Assembly (NCBI GenBank): GCA_024742355.1
Contig: JANSYM010000001.1
Location: 419,272-483,271 of the forward strand
From: Hyphomonadaceae bacterium
GTDB lineage: Bacteria > Pseudomonadota > Alphaproteobacteria > Caulobacterales > Hyphomonadaceae
Length of the DNA stretch: 64,000 nt
Reading direction: 5' to 3'
Shown here: positions 1-8,397 of the stretch, piece after piece
Numbering within the stretch: position 1 is the stretch's first letter
Layout: every line of letters begins with the position of its first letter
Position numbers and translations under genes: made by a program
The notes under the pieces: model-generated
What the model was told of the DNA's origin: nothing
Database searches by the model: none
Seen by the model: the letters and a program-made list of their open reading frames with translations, nothing else

Positions 1-1
1 G

Positions 2-310
2 GTGATCTTGTACTCGCTGATTTTCGGCATCGCGCCGGCGATGCGTGCGATCACGCCGGGCTTTGCCCGTTTCATCGCTGGATTGGGCTTTGTCACCTAT
101 ATCGGAGTCGGCGTCTGGGCCCTCGCCATGGGCGGTAACTTCCTCGATTATGACGCACTGTTCCGCGAACCGCCGGGTGGTCACAATGGACAACATGTCG
201 GCATTATCGTGATCGAACTTGGTGTTCTGTTCGCCGTAGCAGGATCGATGGTGTCGATCTTTTACGCTTTCGCCGGACGGGTCAGCGAAATCCGGGATGA
301 GGACTGGTAG
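2..310 (+). CDS. mrpB: Na+/H+ antiporter subunit B (MrpB/MnhB), 3' end only
   Basis: The window opens inside this gene; about 102 C-terminal residues are visible, so the GTG at position 2 is probably an internal codon. The segment holds hydrophobic membrane helices, one of them in VGIIVIELGVLFAVAGSMVSI, a stretch typical of the MnhB domain (PF04039), and ends with a short charged tail. Subunit B is an inner-membrane part of the multisubunit monovalent cation/proton antiporter that exports Na+ in exchange for H+. The stop codon is 2 nt before the start of the next subunit, and the following genes overlap, so this is the middle of one transcription unit whose first genes (probably E, F, G and another B/A part) lie outside the window. 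Confidence 0.85.
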   Translation: MILYSLIFGIAPAMRAITPGFARFIAGLGFVTYIGVGVWALAMGGNFLDYDALFREPPGGHNGQHVGIIVIELGVLFAVAGSMVSIFYAFAGRVSEIRDEDW

Positions 311-312
311 AT

Positions 313-846
313 ATGCTGGAATTCATTCTCGAGCGCGGCAATTACTGGGCGATCATCGGCTTGATGATGATCGGGCTCTACATTTCGTTTGCGGCCACCA
401 ATCTGATCAAGCGTCTGGTCGGGCTCGGCCTGTTCCAGACCTCTATCATCCTGTTTTATATCTCTTTATCCCGCATCGATGGCGGCACTGCGCCAATCCT
501 GTTCGGCAAGGATTATGGCAAGAATAAAGGCCATGACAAAGCCGGCGAACATGGCGGTGAAGCGGCTGAGCATGGCACGGATGCGGCTCATGGCGCCTAT
601 GATGCGGCGCATGGTTATGGCGGAGAAGGGCTGGAAAATGTCTATTCGAACCCGCTGCCGCACGTGTTGATGCTGACCGCGATTGTGGTCGGCGTGGCGA
701 CGCTGGCGGTTGGCCTCGCCATCATCGTACGTATCCGCGAGGCGTATGGCACGGTCGAGACCGACGAAATTCGCGAAATGGACCTTGAAGTCGCAATCTC
801 TGAAGCTGCATCAGAAGCTGAAGAGAGCAGGGCGGGAGCGGCATGA
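313..846 (+). CDS. mrpC: Na+/H+ antiporter subunit C (MrpC/MnhC) with a histidine-rich insertion
   Basis: 177 residues, NuoK-like membrane subunit of the Mrp antiporter. The three expected helices are near residues 12-30, 38-52 and 117-139, with the family phrase GLYISFAATNLIKRLVGL in the first part. Classical MrpC is about 110-115 residues; the extra length here is a hydrophilic Gly/Ala/His-rich loop (about residues 66-110) between helices 2 and 3 and a longer acidic C-terminal tail. Histidines fall at 74, 80, 87, 93 and 100, an even spacing of 6-7 residues. The ATG follows the mrpB stop by 2 nt, and the gene end overlaps the start of the next subunit (ATGA). The subunit call is firm; a role for the insert in metal binding or pH sensing is inference. 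Confidence 0.92.
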   Translation: MLEFILERGNYWAIIGLMMIGLYISFAATNLIKRLVGLGLFQTSIILFYISLSRIDGGTAPILFGKDYGKNKGHDKAGEHGGEAAEHGTDAAHGAYDAAHGYGGEGLENVYSNPLPHVLMLTAIVVGVATLAVGLAIIVRIREAYGTVETDEIREMDLEVAISEAASEAEESRAGAA

Positions 847-2375
847 TCGAGCTTATTTCTTCCCTGGTGCCTGCGGATATCGCGGCGCACGCGCCTGCGC
901 TTCTGGTCGTTGGACCGATGCTGCTGGCACCGATTGCGGCCTTCATGCCGAACGGGCGGCTGGCCTGGATCCTGTCCATTCTCGCCACTGGGTTTGCCCT
1001 GGTCATGGCCATGGTCCTGGTGTCGCAAGTGCGCTCGGTCGAAGGCGGCGCCGTGCTGTCCTATGCGATGGGCGGCTGGGCCCCGGATGCCGGGATCGAG
1101 TTTCGCATTGATGCCCTGAATTCCATGGTGCTGCTGCTGGTCAGCGTGATCGGCTTCCTGGCCGCGATCTTCAGCTGGCCGAGCGTGGTCGCCGAGATCC
1201 GCGATGCCAAGCGGGCCATGTTCTATGCCGCTTATCTGGTCTGTTTCACCGGCCTGTGCGGCGTCGCGTCGACCGGTGATGCGTTCAATCTCTTCGTGTT
1301 CCTGGAGATCAGCTCGATCGCGACTTATGTGCTGGTGGCGCTGGGCGCCAGCCGCGATCGCCGCGCGCTTCCTGCTGCCGCAAATTACCTTTTGATGGGT
1401 ACGATCGGCGCGTCATTCTTCGTGGTTGGCGTCGGTTTCCTCTATGCCGCCACCGGCACGCTGAATATGGCCGAACTGGCTGTGCGCCTGCAGGAAATGC
1501 AGGGCAACAAAGCCGTTCTCGCTGGCTATGCCTTCATCTTTGTCGGCCTCGGCATCAAGGCGGCGATGTTCCCGCTGCACCAATGGCTGCCCAATGCCTA
1601 TGCCTATAGCCCGAGCTTCGTCACCATGTTCCTGGCGGCGACCGCGACCAAGGTCGCCATCTATGCGCTGGTCCGCTTCCTGTTCACCGTGTTCGGACTG
1701 GAATTTGCGTTTGAAGGCTCGACGCTGATCTGGATCCTGATGCCGATGGGCATCGCGGCGATGATCGCCTGCTCATTCCAGGCGGTGTTCCAGACCGATG
1801 TGCGACGAACGCTGGCTTATTCGTCCGTCGCGCAGGTTGGATACATGTTGCTCGGCATCTCGATTGGAACCACAGCCGGTGTCTCTGCCGGCATGTTCCA
1901 TCTGGTCAATCACGCGCTGATCAAAGGCGCCTTGTTCATGGCTCTGGCCGGCATGGTCCTGTCTTATCAGGGCACCAGCCTGAATGACCTCAAAGGCCTC
2001 GGGCGCTCGGCACCGTGGACGATGACGGCGTTCGCAATCGGTGCTGTGTCCCTGATCGGCGTACCTCTGACAGCCGGCTTCCAATCCAAGTTCGCCCTGG
2101 TCAACGCGCTGTTCGAACATGGCTGGTGGTGGGCCGTCGCGGTGGTGATGTTCTCCAGCTTGCTGGCGGTCGTCTATATGGGGCGGATCCTGGAAGCGGT
2201 GTTCTTCCGCGCGCCGAGCAATCCGAACAAGCGCCGCAAGGAAGCGCCGATGCTGATCCTGATCCCGCTCTGGGTGCTCGCGATCGCCAATCTCTGGGTC
2301 GGTGTTCAAGGCGGCTTCGTTGCCGGACTGGCTGAAGACGCTGCGATGTCGCTGTTTATCGGAGATGTGTCATGA
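843..2375 (+). CDS. mrpD: Na+/H+ antiporter subunit D (MrpD/MnhD)
   Basis: 510 residues, polytopic inner-membrane protein of the proton-antiporter family shared with complex I NuoL/M/N (PF00361). The acidic residue of the conserved channel helix is visible in FNLFVFLEISSIATYVLVAL, and the conserved lysine in GLGIKAAMFPLHQWLPNAY, so the ion-translocating machinery looks intact. It couples proton entry to Na+ export with the other Mrp subunits. It starts inside the mrpC stop (4-nt ATGA overlap) and in turn overlaps the next D-like gene by 4 nt, pointing to translational coupling. Length is normal for MrpD. Confidence 0.95.
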   Translation: MIELISSLVPADIAAHAPALLVVGPMLLAPIAAFMPNGRLAWILSILATGFALVMAMVLVSQVRSVEGGAVLSYAMGGWAPDAGIEFRIDALNSMVLLLVSVIGFLAAIFSWPSVVAEIRDAKRAMFYAAYLVCFTGLCGVASTGDAFNLFVFLEISSIATYVLVALGASRDRRALPAAANYLLMGTIGASFFVVGVGFLYAATGTLNMAELAVRLQEMQGNKAVLAGYAFIFVGLGIKAAMFPLHQWLPNAYAYSPSFVTMFLAATATKVAIYALVRFLFTVFGLEFAFEGSTLIWILMPMGIAAMIACSFQAVFQTDVRRTLAYSSVAQVGYMLLGISIGTTAGVSAGMFHLVNHALIKGALFMALAGMVLSYQGTSLNDLKGLGRSAPWTMTAFAIGAVSLIGVPLTAGFQSKFALVNALFEHGWWWAVAVVMFSSLLAVVYMGRILEAVFFRAPSNPNKRRKEAPMLILIPLWVLAIANLWVGVQGGFVAGLAEDAAMSLFIGDVS

Positions 2376-3883
2376 CGGGTGAAATGGCCATCATAGCCGC
2401 CCTGGTGCTGCCGCTCCTGATTTGCGCCGGCATCTGGCTCGCCGGACGCGTACCTGATTTGCGCGAAGGTGTGACGCTGCTCGGTGCGGCGGCTTTGTTC
2501 GTGGTCGCAATCATCATTGCTGGGCATGTTGCGGCTGGCTCGCCAGCCGAATTGAGCCTGGGCGAAGCGGTTCCCGGGCTCGAATTTGCGTTCAAGGCAG
2601 AACCGCTTGGCGCCTTGTTTGCGCTGGTCGCGAGCGGTCTGTGGATCGTCAATAGTTTCTATTCGATCGGCTATATGCGCGGCAATCGCGAGCGCAATCA
2701 GACGCGATTCTATATGTGTTTTGCCATCGCGCTGCTCGGCGCCATGGGCGTTGCCCTGTCTGCCAACCTGTTCACGCTGTTCGTGTTCTACGAAATCCTG
2801 ACCCTGTCGACCTATCCGCTGGTTGCGCACAAAGGCGATGCCAATGCGCAGCGCGGCGCGCGGATCTATCTGATGACGCTGCTCGGGACCTCGATCGGGT
2901 TCCTGCTGGTGGCGGTCATCTGGACAGGCGCTCTGGCCGGAAGCCTCGACTTCATGCCGGGTGGATTGTTGCAACAGGCCGAAGGACTGACGCCGGTTGT
3001 TGCCAGCGCACTGCTCCTGCTGTTCGCCTTTGGCGTCGGTAAGGCGGCGCTGATGCCGTTCCATTTCTGGCTGCCCAATGCGATGGTTGCGCCAACCCCG
3101 GTCTCGGCCCTCCTGCATGCGGTGGCCGTTGTGAAGGCGGGTGTGTTCACCATCCTGAAAGTCGCCATCTATGTGTTTGGCGAGGAAATCCTGCACGAGA
3201 CGGCGTCACGTGAATTCATTCTCGCGGTGGCCTGTTTCACCATCATCGTGGCCTCATTGGTGGCGATGACGAAAGACAATCTGAAAGCGCGATTGGCCTA
3301 TTCCACAGTGGCGCAGCTGGCTTATGTCACCTGCGGCGCGATGCTGGCGACGTCGGCCGGGTTCATGGGCGGCTCGTTGCAGATTGCCGCGCACGCGGTC
3401 GGCAAGATCACGCTGTTCATGTGCGCCGGGGCGATCTATGTCGCGACCGGACTGACCAATATTTCCGACATGCGCGGCCTCGGGCGACGTATGCCGCTCG
3501 TCTTCATCGCCTTCTTCATTGCCTCACTGTCAATTATCGGCATTCCGCCGCTGGCCGGTGGCTGGCCGAAATATGAACTGATGCAAGGCGCGGTGGATAC
3601 CGGGATGAACTATGTGCCGATCGTGTTGATCGTGTCGTCGCTGCTGAACATTGCCTACCTGCTGCCAATCCCGATCCTGGCGCTGATGCCGCCGCCCGAC
3701 ACACCGGAGCCAGCGCCATACAAGCGTCCTGGCGGAGCGCCGATGCTCACCGTCGCGGCGCCGTGTTTCACTGCCATTCTCTGTTTCATCATGTTCTTCA
3801 TGGTCGGGCCGATTTCGGACTTCCTGGAACCGGCGACGGGTGAGCGCGTTATCGCGGCCATGAACACTGGAGGCACGCCATGA
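2372..3883 (+). CDS. second MrpD/NuoN-like antiporter subunit
   Basis: 503 residues, again a PF00361 proton-antiporter subunit. The glutamate helix (FTLFVFYEILTLSTYPLV) and lysine helix (GVGKAALMPFHFWLPNAM, then a further lysine in AVAVVKAGVFTILK) are both present. It is not a copy of the preceding gene: loops and C-terminus differ, so it is a diverged paralogue within the same complex. It overlaps mrpD by ATGA and the following small gene by 4 nt. Operons with several D-like subunits instead of the classical A subunit are known in alphaproteobacteria and cyanobacteria; this gene probably takes one of the large-subunit positions. Confidence 0.9.
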   Translation: MTGEMAIIAALVLPLLICAGIWLAGRVPDLREGVTLLGAAALFVVAIIIAGHVAAGSPAELSLGEAVPGLEFAFKAEPLGALFALVASGLWIVNSFYSIGYMRGNRERNQTRFYMCFAIALLGAMGVALSANLFTLFVFYEILTLSTYPLVAHKGDANAQRGARIYLMTLLGTSIGFLLVAVIWTGALAGSLDFMPGGLLQQAEGLTPVVASALLLLFAFGVGKAALMPFHFWLPNAMVAPTPVSALLHAVAVVKAGVFTILKVAIYVFGEEILHETASREFILAVACFTIIVASLVAMTKDNLKARLAYSTVAQLAYVTCGAMLATSAGFMGGSLQIAAHAVGKITLFMCAGAIYVATGLTNISDMRGLGRRMPLVFIAFFIASLSIIGIPPLAGGWPKYELMQGAVDTGMNYVPIVLIVSSLLNIAYLLPIPILALMPPPDTPEPAPYKRPGGAPMLTVAAPCFTAILCFIMFFMVGPISDFLEPATGERVIAAMNTGGTP

Positions 3884-4260
3884 CCCTTCCTCCTGAACGC
3901 GACGAAAGCGGTCGGTTCGTAAAGCCGGAAACCGAGGTGCCGAAACCCTCGGACGAGCACACCCACCCAATGGCCAAGCTCCTGTTCGGCTGGGTTGAGT
4001 CGCCGCGCACGCCGCTCTTGCTGCTGCTGATTGTCGGGCTGATCTGCGCTGGATTGATCGTCGCCGACCTGTTCGTGCACCGGCACGAATACAAATATAC
4101 AGCATTCGCTGAATCCACTGGATTCTACGCCTTCTGGGGCTTTGCCGCTTTCGCAACGGCTGTACTGTCGGGCTGGCCGCTCGGCAAATTGTTGCGCCGG
4201 GATGAGGATTATTACGGCGAGGCAGACACCAAACCGCAGGATGTGGAGTCAGACTCATGA
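3880..4260 (+). CDS. unknown two-helix membrane protein within the antiporter operon
   Basis: 126 residues, not recognised with certainty. A charged cytosolic-looking N-terminus (residues 1-43, rich in Glu/Pro) is followed by two hydrophobic helices (about 46-66 and 80-100) and an acidic tail (RRDEDYYGEADTK). A His-Glu-Tyr loop (HRHEYKYTAF) joins the helices. It overlaps both neighbours by 4 nt (ATGA at each end), so it is made in step with the antiporter subunits and is probably an accessory or structural subunit. No catalytic motif is visible. Confidence 0.8.
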   Translation: MTLPPERDESGRFVKPETEVPKPSDEHTHPMAKLLFGWVESPRTPLLLLLIVGLICAGLIVADLFVHRHEYKYTAFAESTGFYAFWGFAAFATAVLSGWPLGKLLRRDEDYYGEADTKPQDVESDS

Positions 4261-6035
4261 GCGGGCTGCTCGGTCAGATCAATCCGGGCCTGCTCCTGGT
4301 GGCTGTCGGCTTTGCTGGCTGCCTGATTCCTGTCCAGCGGGTGCGCCAAGCCCTGATGGTGGCAACACCCGTGGTTGCCATGTTGCTGCTGGCCATGGCC
4401 GATCGCGGCACCGACCTGGCGACCGCGTCCATTCTCGGGCTCGACCTGGTGCTCTACAAGGTCGACAGCCTGTCCTTTATCTTCGGACTGGCCTTCCTGA
4501 TCGCCTCCTTCCTGAACGCCATCTATGCCCTGCATACCGATGACCGGCTGCAGGACGGCATGGCGCTGGCCTATGCCGGCGCGGCGGTGTCAGCGACCTT
4601 TGCGGGCGATCTGATGACGTTGTTTGTGTTCTGGGAAATCACCGCCGTCAGCTCTGTCTTCCTGATCCTGAGGGCAGGGACCAAGGCCGCCTACCAGGCA
4701 TCGATGCGCTATCTCGGCGTCCAGATCCTGTCGGGTGTCTTGCTGCTCAACGGGCTTTCATATGTCTACAAATCGACCGGCAGCCTCTCCCTGGAAGCGT
4801 TTACCAGTTTCGATCAGCCGGGCGCGAAATTCATCTTCGCGGCCTTTGCGATCAAGGCGGCCTTCCCGTTCCTGCACAATTGGCTGCAGGACGCTTATCC
4901 GAAAGCGACCGTCATTGGTGCGGTGGTGCTGTCGGCATTCACGACCAAGCTCGCTGTCTATGCCTTCGCACGCATGTTCCCGGGCTTTGAGATCCTGATC
5001 TGGATCGGCGCTGTGATGACCGTATTCCCGGTCTTCTTCGCGGTGATCGAGAACGACCTTCGCAAGGTCCTGTCCTACTCGCTCAACAACCAGCTCGGCT
5101 TCATGATCTGTGCGATCGGTATCGGAACGCCGCTGGCCCTGAACGGCGCCGCGGCGCACGCCTTTGCGCACATCATCTATAAGGGCCTGCTGTTCATGAG
5201 CATGGGCGCGGTCCTCTACCGGGTCGGCACGGCGAAAGCCAGCGAGCTTGGTGGGCTCTACAAGTCGATGCCCTGGACGACCATTTTCTGCATCATTGGC
5301 GCCGTCTCGATTTCAGCTTTCCCGCTCTTCTCCGGCTTCGTCGCCAAGGCGATGACGATGAGTGCGGTGGCGACCGAAGGCTATGTCATTGTCTGGCTGA
5401 TGCTGCTCTTTGCCTCGGCCGGTGTGCTCGAGCATTCCGGGATCAAGATCCCATATTTCACCTTCTTCAGTCATGATAGCGGCATTCGCGTCAAGGAAGC
5501 GCCGTTCAACATGTTGCTGGCCATGGGTATGGCAGCGTTCATCTGTATCGCGATTGGCCTGCCGGCGATTGGCGGTTTTGGCTATGGCTGGCTCTACGAC
5601 ATGTTGCCGTGCACGGTGACCGCGCCGGCCGATGTCTGCTCGATATCAGGTGCCGAGATCAAACCGTACAAGCCTTACACGGTCGATCATGTACTGACCC
5701 AGATGCAGCTTCTGATGCTGGCGATTCTCGCCTTCATGCTGCTCAAGCGGTTTGGGCTCTATCCGCCAGAGAAACCGGGCACGATCCTGGATACTGACTG
5801 GGTGCTGCGCAAGCCGGGCTATGGCCTGTTCAAATGGGCAGGCACCGTCTGGGGCAAAGCAGGGCCGGCTATGACTGGGTTCGCCGGTCGAATCGGATCG
5901 CAGACCTTCGACAAGATCGAAGCGACATTCAGCCCGCGCGGTGCTCTGGCCCGCGGTGGACTGACCAATTCGATGGCAATGTGGTCGGCTGTCCTGCTCG
6001 GAGTCGTGATGCTGATCGTGCTCCTGACGCGCTGA
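4257..6035 (+). CDS. third MrpD-like antiporter subunit
   Basis: 592 residues, largest of the three PF00361 subunits here. The conserved features are MTLFVFWEITAVSSVFLIL (glutamate helix) and FAIKAAFPFLHNWLQDAYP (lysine helix). The protein is longer than ordinary MrpD because of a region around residues 450-560 that carries two cysteines (PCTVTAPADVCSI), one more long helix (MQLLMLAILAFMLLKRFGLY) and a final C-terminal helix (MWSAVLLGVVMLIVLLT). It is the last gene of the operon; the next gene starts 180 nt downstream. Probably it supplies a further ion path or replaces part of MrpA. Confidence 0.9.
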   Translation: MSGLLGQINPGLLLVAVGFAGCLIPVQRVRQALMVATPVVAMLLLAMADRGTDLATASILGLDLVLYKVDSLSFIFGLAFLIASFLNAIYALHTDDRLQDGMALAYAGAAVSATFAGDLMTLFVFWEITAVSSVFLILRAGTKAAYQASMRYLGVQILSGVLLLNGLSYVYKSTGSLSLEAFTSFDQPGAKFIFAAFAIKAAFPFLHNWLQDAYPKATVIGAVVLSAFTTKLAVYAFARMFPGFEILIWIGAVMTVFPVFFAVIENDLRKVLSYSLNNQLGFMICAIGIGTPLALNGAAAHAFAHIIYKGLLFMSMGAVLYRVGTAKASELGGLYKSMPWTTIFCIIGAVSISAFPLFSGFVAKAMTMSAVATEGYVIVWLMLLFASAGVLEHSGIKIPYFTFFSHDSGIRVKEAPFNMLLAMGMAAFICIAIGLPAIGGFGYGWLYDMLPCTVTAPADVCSISGAEIKPYKPYTVDHVLTQMQLLMLAILAFMLLKRFGLYPPEKPGTILDTDWVLRKPGYGLFKWAGTVWGKAGPAMTGFAGRIGSQTFDKIEATFSPRGALARGGLTNSMAMWSAVLLGVVMLIVLLTR

Positions 6036-6217
6036 TAGATTGCGCCGCGTTCTGTAATAAAACTGGGCGCCGTGGGTCAGTGTTCTGCGTGTCTTCAAGT
6101 GAAGACTGTTGCACTTAAGGCGCTTGTTAGAGAAGCTGCGGTAAATCCTCTGTAATTTCTTATTTACTCACAACCAGCGCCCGCCATATATCCCAGCTTG
6201 TACTAAGGGGAACTAGT

Positions 6218-6634
6218 ATGAGTGAAGAGATTGAACGTAACATCGCCTCGAACGGCGAGATCCTGGAATTCGCATCCGATATTGTCTCAGCCTATGTGAG
6301 CAACAATACGATCCAAAGTGGCGAGCTTCCATCTTTGATCCGTGATGTGCATGCGACGCTCGCGACATTGGGCAATGGGCGCGACAGCGCGCACGCGAAG
6401 AAACCGGCCGTGTCGATCAAGAATTCCATCACGGACGAGTTCCTGATCTGTCTCGAAGACGGCAAGAAGTTCAAATCCCTGAAGCGTCACCTGCGGTCCA
6501 AGTACGGCCTGAGCCCGGAAGAGTATCGCGAGAAATGGGGCCTGCCTTACGACTATCCCATGGTCGCGCCCAGCTACGCACGCAAGCGTTCAGCACTGGC
6601 GAAAGAAATGGGTCTGGGAAAGCTCGAAAAGTAG
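6218..6634 (+). CDS. mucR: MucR/Ros family transcriptional regulator
   Basis: 138 residues, full length for MucR (PF05443). The C-terminal DNA-binding domain contains ICLEDGKKFKSLKRHLRSKY, then GLSPEEYREKWGLPYDYPMVAPSYA. Compared with Agrobacterium Ros, whose zinc ligands are Cys-x2-Cys and two His, the second Cys is Asp here and the last His is Tyr, so a complete zinc site is not conserved; such metal-poor Ros homologues exist and still fold. MucR proteins bind AT-rich promoter DNA and in Caulobacter control cell-cycle genes. AAGGGG lies upstream of the chosen ATG. A paralogue lies at 22305-22718. Confidence 0.93.
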   Translation: MSEEIERNIASNGEILEFASDIVSAYVSNNTIQSGELPSLIRDVHATLATLGNGRDSAHAKKPAVSIKNSITDEFLICLEDGKKFKSLKRHLRSKYGLSPEEYREKWGLPYDYPMVAPSYARKRSALAKEMGLGKLEK

Positions 6635-6680
6635 TTTCGAATTCAAAACAAAGCCTTTTGTTTCGGAAAAGAAACGAAAG

Positions 6681-6714
6681 AAATCAGTAATATAGGTTAA
6701 CAAAATACTGATTT
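6681..6714 (+). terminator. stem-loop terminator after mucR
   Basis: Arms AAATCAGTA (6681-6689) and TACTGATTT (6706-6714) pair over 9 bp with a 16-nt loop and are followed by TTTCTCT. It lies 47 nt past the mucR stop. The stem is AT-rich, so strength is uncertain. Confidence 0.5.
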
Positions 6715-6777
6715 TTCTCTTGCGCGGCGAATCAAACTGATTCACTAGTGGTGAGTCGAATCACCGCGGGGGTGGCT

Positions 6778-7278
6778 ATGGTTTCGTTGTCAACAGAATT
6801 CGCCGGCTTCACGCCGTCGCAGATCGATCTCTTGCAGCATTGGGAATCACGTCGTCACGGACTGTGCTTGCCACAGCGCGAAGATCTCGATCCCGGCGCC
6901 ATCCGCGCGCATCTGGCAGCTATATCTATCGTTGAAGTTGAACCGCACGGACAAGTTCGATTTCGCCTCGCTGGCTCGGGACTGCGCGACATTCTTGGTC
7001 GCGAGATGCGGGGACGTTGCGTTCACGAACTCGACAAGACAGTGGGCGAGATGTGGTCCCTGGGCCTCGCCAGCGCACTTGATCAATTGCGGCCCGTCGG
7101 CGGCTTGATTGAGCGCGAAACCGACTGCCACGCCTGGCTGCGTCTGCCGCTGCATTCGCCGCGAAGTCATGCGCTTGTTCTGTGTCATGACATGCTCGTT
7201 CCCAAGGAGCGTATGCGGCAAGACCGGCGCCGCGAGTCCCACAGCGTTCAAGGTTCGCACCACACGCTAGCTGCTTGA
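6778..7278 (+). CDS. PAS_5 domain protein (single-domain sensor-like)
   Basis: 166 residues from the ATG at 6778. I prefer this to the GTG at 6748 because GGGGG lies 6 nt upstream of it. The sequence matches the alphaproteobacterial PAS_5 family (PF07310): an early stretch with LLQHWESRRHGLCLPQREDLDP, then IVEVEPHGQVRFRLAGSGLRDILGREMRG, the core PAS strand/helix pattern. No kinase or output domain follows. Function in this family is unknown; a small-molecule or protein-sensing role is inferred from the fold. It sits between mucR and an HdaB-like gene, 97 nt before the latter. Confidence 0.75.
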   Translation: MVSLSTEFAGFTPSQIDLLQHWESRRHGLCLPQREDLDPGAIRAHLAAISIVEVEPHGQVRFRLAGSGLRDILGREMRGRCVHELDKTVGEMWSLGLASALDQLRPVGGLIERETDCHAWLRLPLHSPRSHALVLCHDMLVPKERMRQDRRRESHSVQGSHHTLAA

Positions 7279-7375
7279 TTTCATTGCATTAGAAACATGA
7301 AGTATAGGAAAATAATCCTACACCTATAGGGCCATGATAAAGTTTCTTTCCCGGTGGTCGGAAGGAGATTGTAGA

Positions 7376-7711
7376 GTGGGCAGCCAGAAACGGATTGATA
7401 GAAATAATGCTTATCTGGCGGCCAGTCTGGTCGGTTACGCGTTGGAGTTGAAGGCGGAAAACATCCTGATGCGCGATCGAGGGCCACGTGACATGGTGCA
7501 GGCCCGCCAGGTCGCCATGTATCTCTCGCATGTGGGACTGGAGATGAGCCTGTCGCGCGTTGCGAATGCCTTCGAGCGGGATCGGTCCACGGTTGCACAT
7601 GCGTGCCACAAGATTGAAGAAATGCGCGATGAAGCCGAGTTTGATACCTGGCTTGAGACTCTCGAAAAAGGCTTGATGACCGTCGCGCCCTTGATTGAAT
7701 CGAGCCTATGA
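7376..7711 (+). CDS. hdaB: stand-alone DnaA domain-IV protein, HdaB-like
   Basis: 111 residues from GTG 7376, chosen because GGAAGGAG lies just upstream; an in-frame ATG at 7334 would add 14 residues but has no clear ribosome site. The core ARQVAMYLSHVGLEMSLSR...VANAFERDRSTVAHACHKIE aligns with the DNA-binding domain IV of DnaA (ARQIAMYL... F..RDHTTVLHACRKI), with no AAA+ part. In Caulobacter a protein of this build, HdaB, promotes replication initiation by acting on the regulatory inactivation of DnaA. The stop overlaps the DUF6456 start by 4 nt. The DnaA-IV similarity is seen directly; the HdaB function is transferred from the family. Confidence 0.8.
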   Translation: MGSQKRIDRNNAYLAASLVGYALELKAENILMRDRGPRDMVQARQVAMYLSHVGLEMSLSRVANAFERDRSTVAHACHKIEEMRDEAEFDTWLETLEKGLMTVAPLIESSL

Positions 7712-8397
7712 ATAACCGCCTCCTGCGTGCTTTGCAGCGGGGCGGAATGGCGGCGCAAATCGGCGTAGATCGATGGGGTGTGTGGCGTGGCCGGGATCGT
7801 CGTGGCCGTATGATTGGTGTGATGTCCGGCGCTGAAATTGATGTTTTGCGCATGCGAGAAGCGCTCCAACTCTGGGGGGATGGGCAGCCGCCTATACTTC
7901 TCTGGAACAAATCTGTTCTTGCGCCGCCGCCGGAAGCGCCCAGCGCGAAGCGTCTCACCGCCGCTGAGCCCGCACCAACCGCACCGTTGATCGAGCTTAT
8001 TCTGTCGCACTGTCATGATCGCGAGCTGCGCCAACTGATCCGCGAAACGACGCAACACTATCGCGCCGATATTGAATGTGCCGCGCAGGCCGGCGCGGCG
8101 CATGGGATGAACTGGGACGGGTTGGCGCTTGGCGGACGGGTCGATGGCGGGCGCAGCGACCGCGAACTGGGTCCCGCGCCGCAGGCGATGCGCGCGCAAG
8201 CTGCGCTCAAAACCATACACGCCCATTTGAGCGGGGATTGTATAGAACTGCTTGACCGGTTGATTTTGAGCCAGGATAGCCGCGCTCAATTGGTGCGCCG
8301 ACTGGGCGGTCGACCATCATTGATGGAGCCGCGCGCGCTGGCAGCCATTCGCGCCCTCCACGAGGTTTACAAGACCAAAGTCCGGGCGCGAAATTAG
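7708..8397 (+). CDS. DUF6456 domain protein
   Basis: 229 residues. The C-terminal half (about residues 110-225) has the conserved look of DUF6456: PQAMRAQAALKTIHAHLSGDCIELLDRLILSQ followed by a helix-rich end that may be a helix-turn-helix (AQLVRRLGGRPSLMEPRALAAIRALHEVY). The N-terminal part is variable with a Pro/Ala linker. It starts inside the stop of the HdaB-like gene (ATGA), so the two are translationally coupled and probably work together. The biochemical role is unknown; DNA binding is an inference from the C-terminal helix pattern. Confidence 0.75.
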   Translation: MNNRLLRALQRGGMAAQIGVDRWGVWRGRDRRGRMIGVMSGAEIDVLRMREALQLWGDGQPPILLWNKSVLAPPPEAPSAKRLTAAEPAPTAPLIELILSHCHDRELRQLIRETTQHYRADIECAAQAGAAHGMNWDGLALGGRVDGGRSDRELGPAPQAMRAQAALKTIHAHLSGDCIELLDRLILSQDSRAQLVRRLGGRPSLMEPRALAAIRALHEVYKTKVRARN

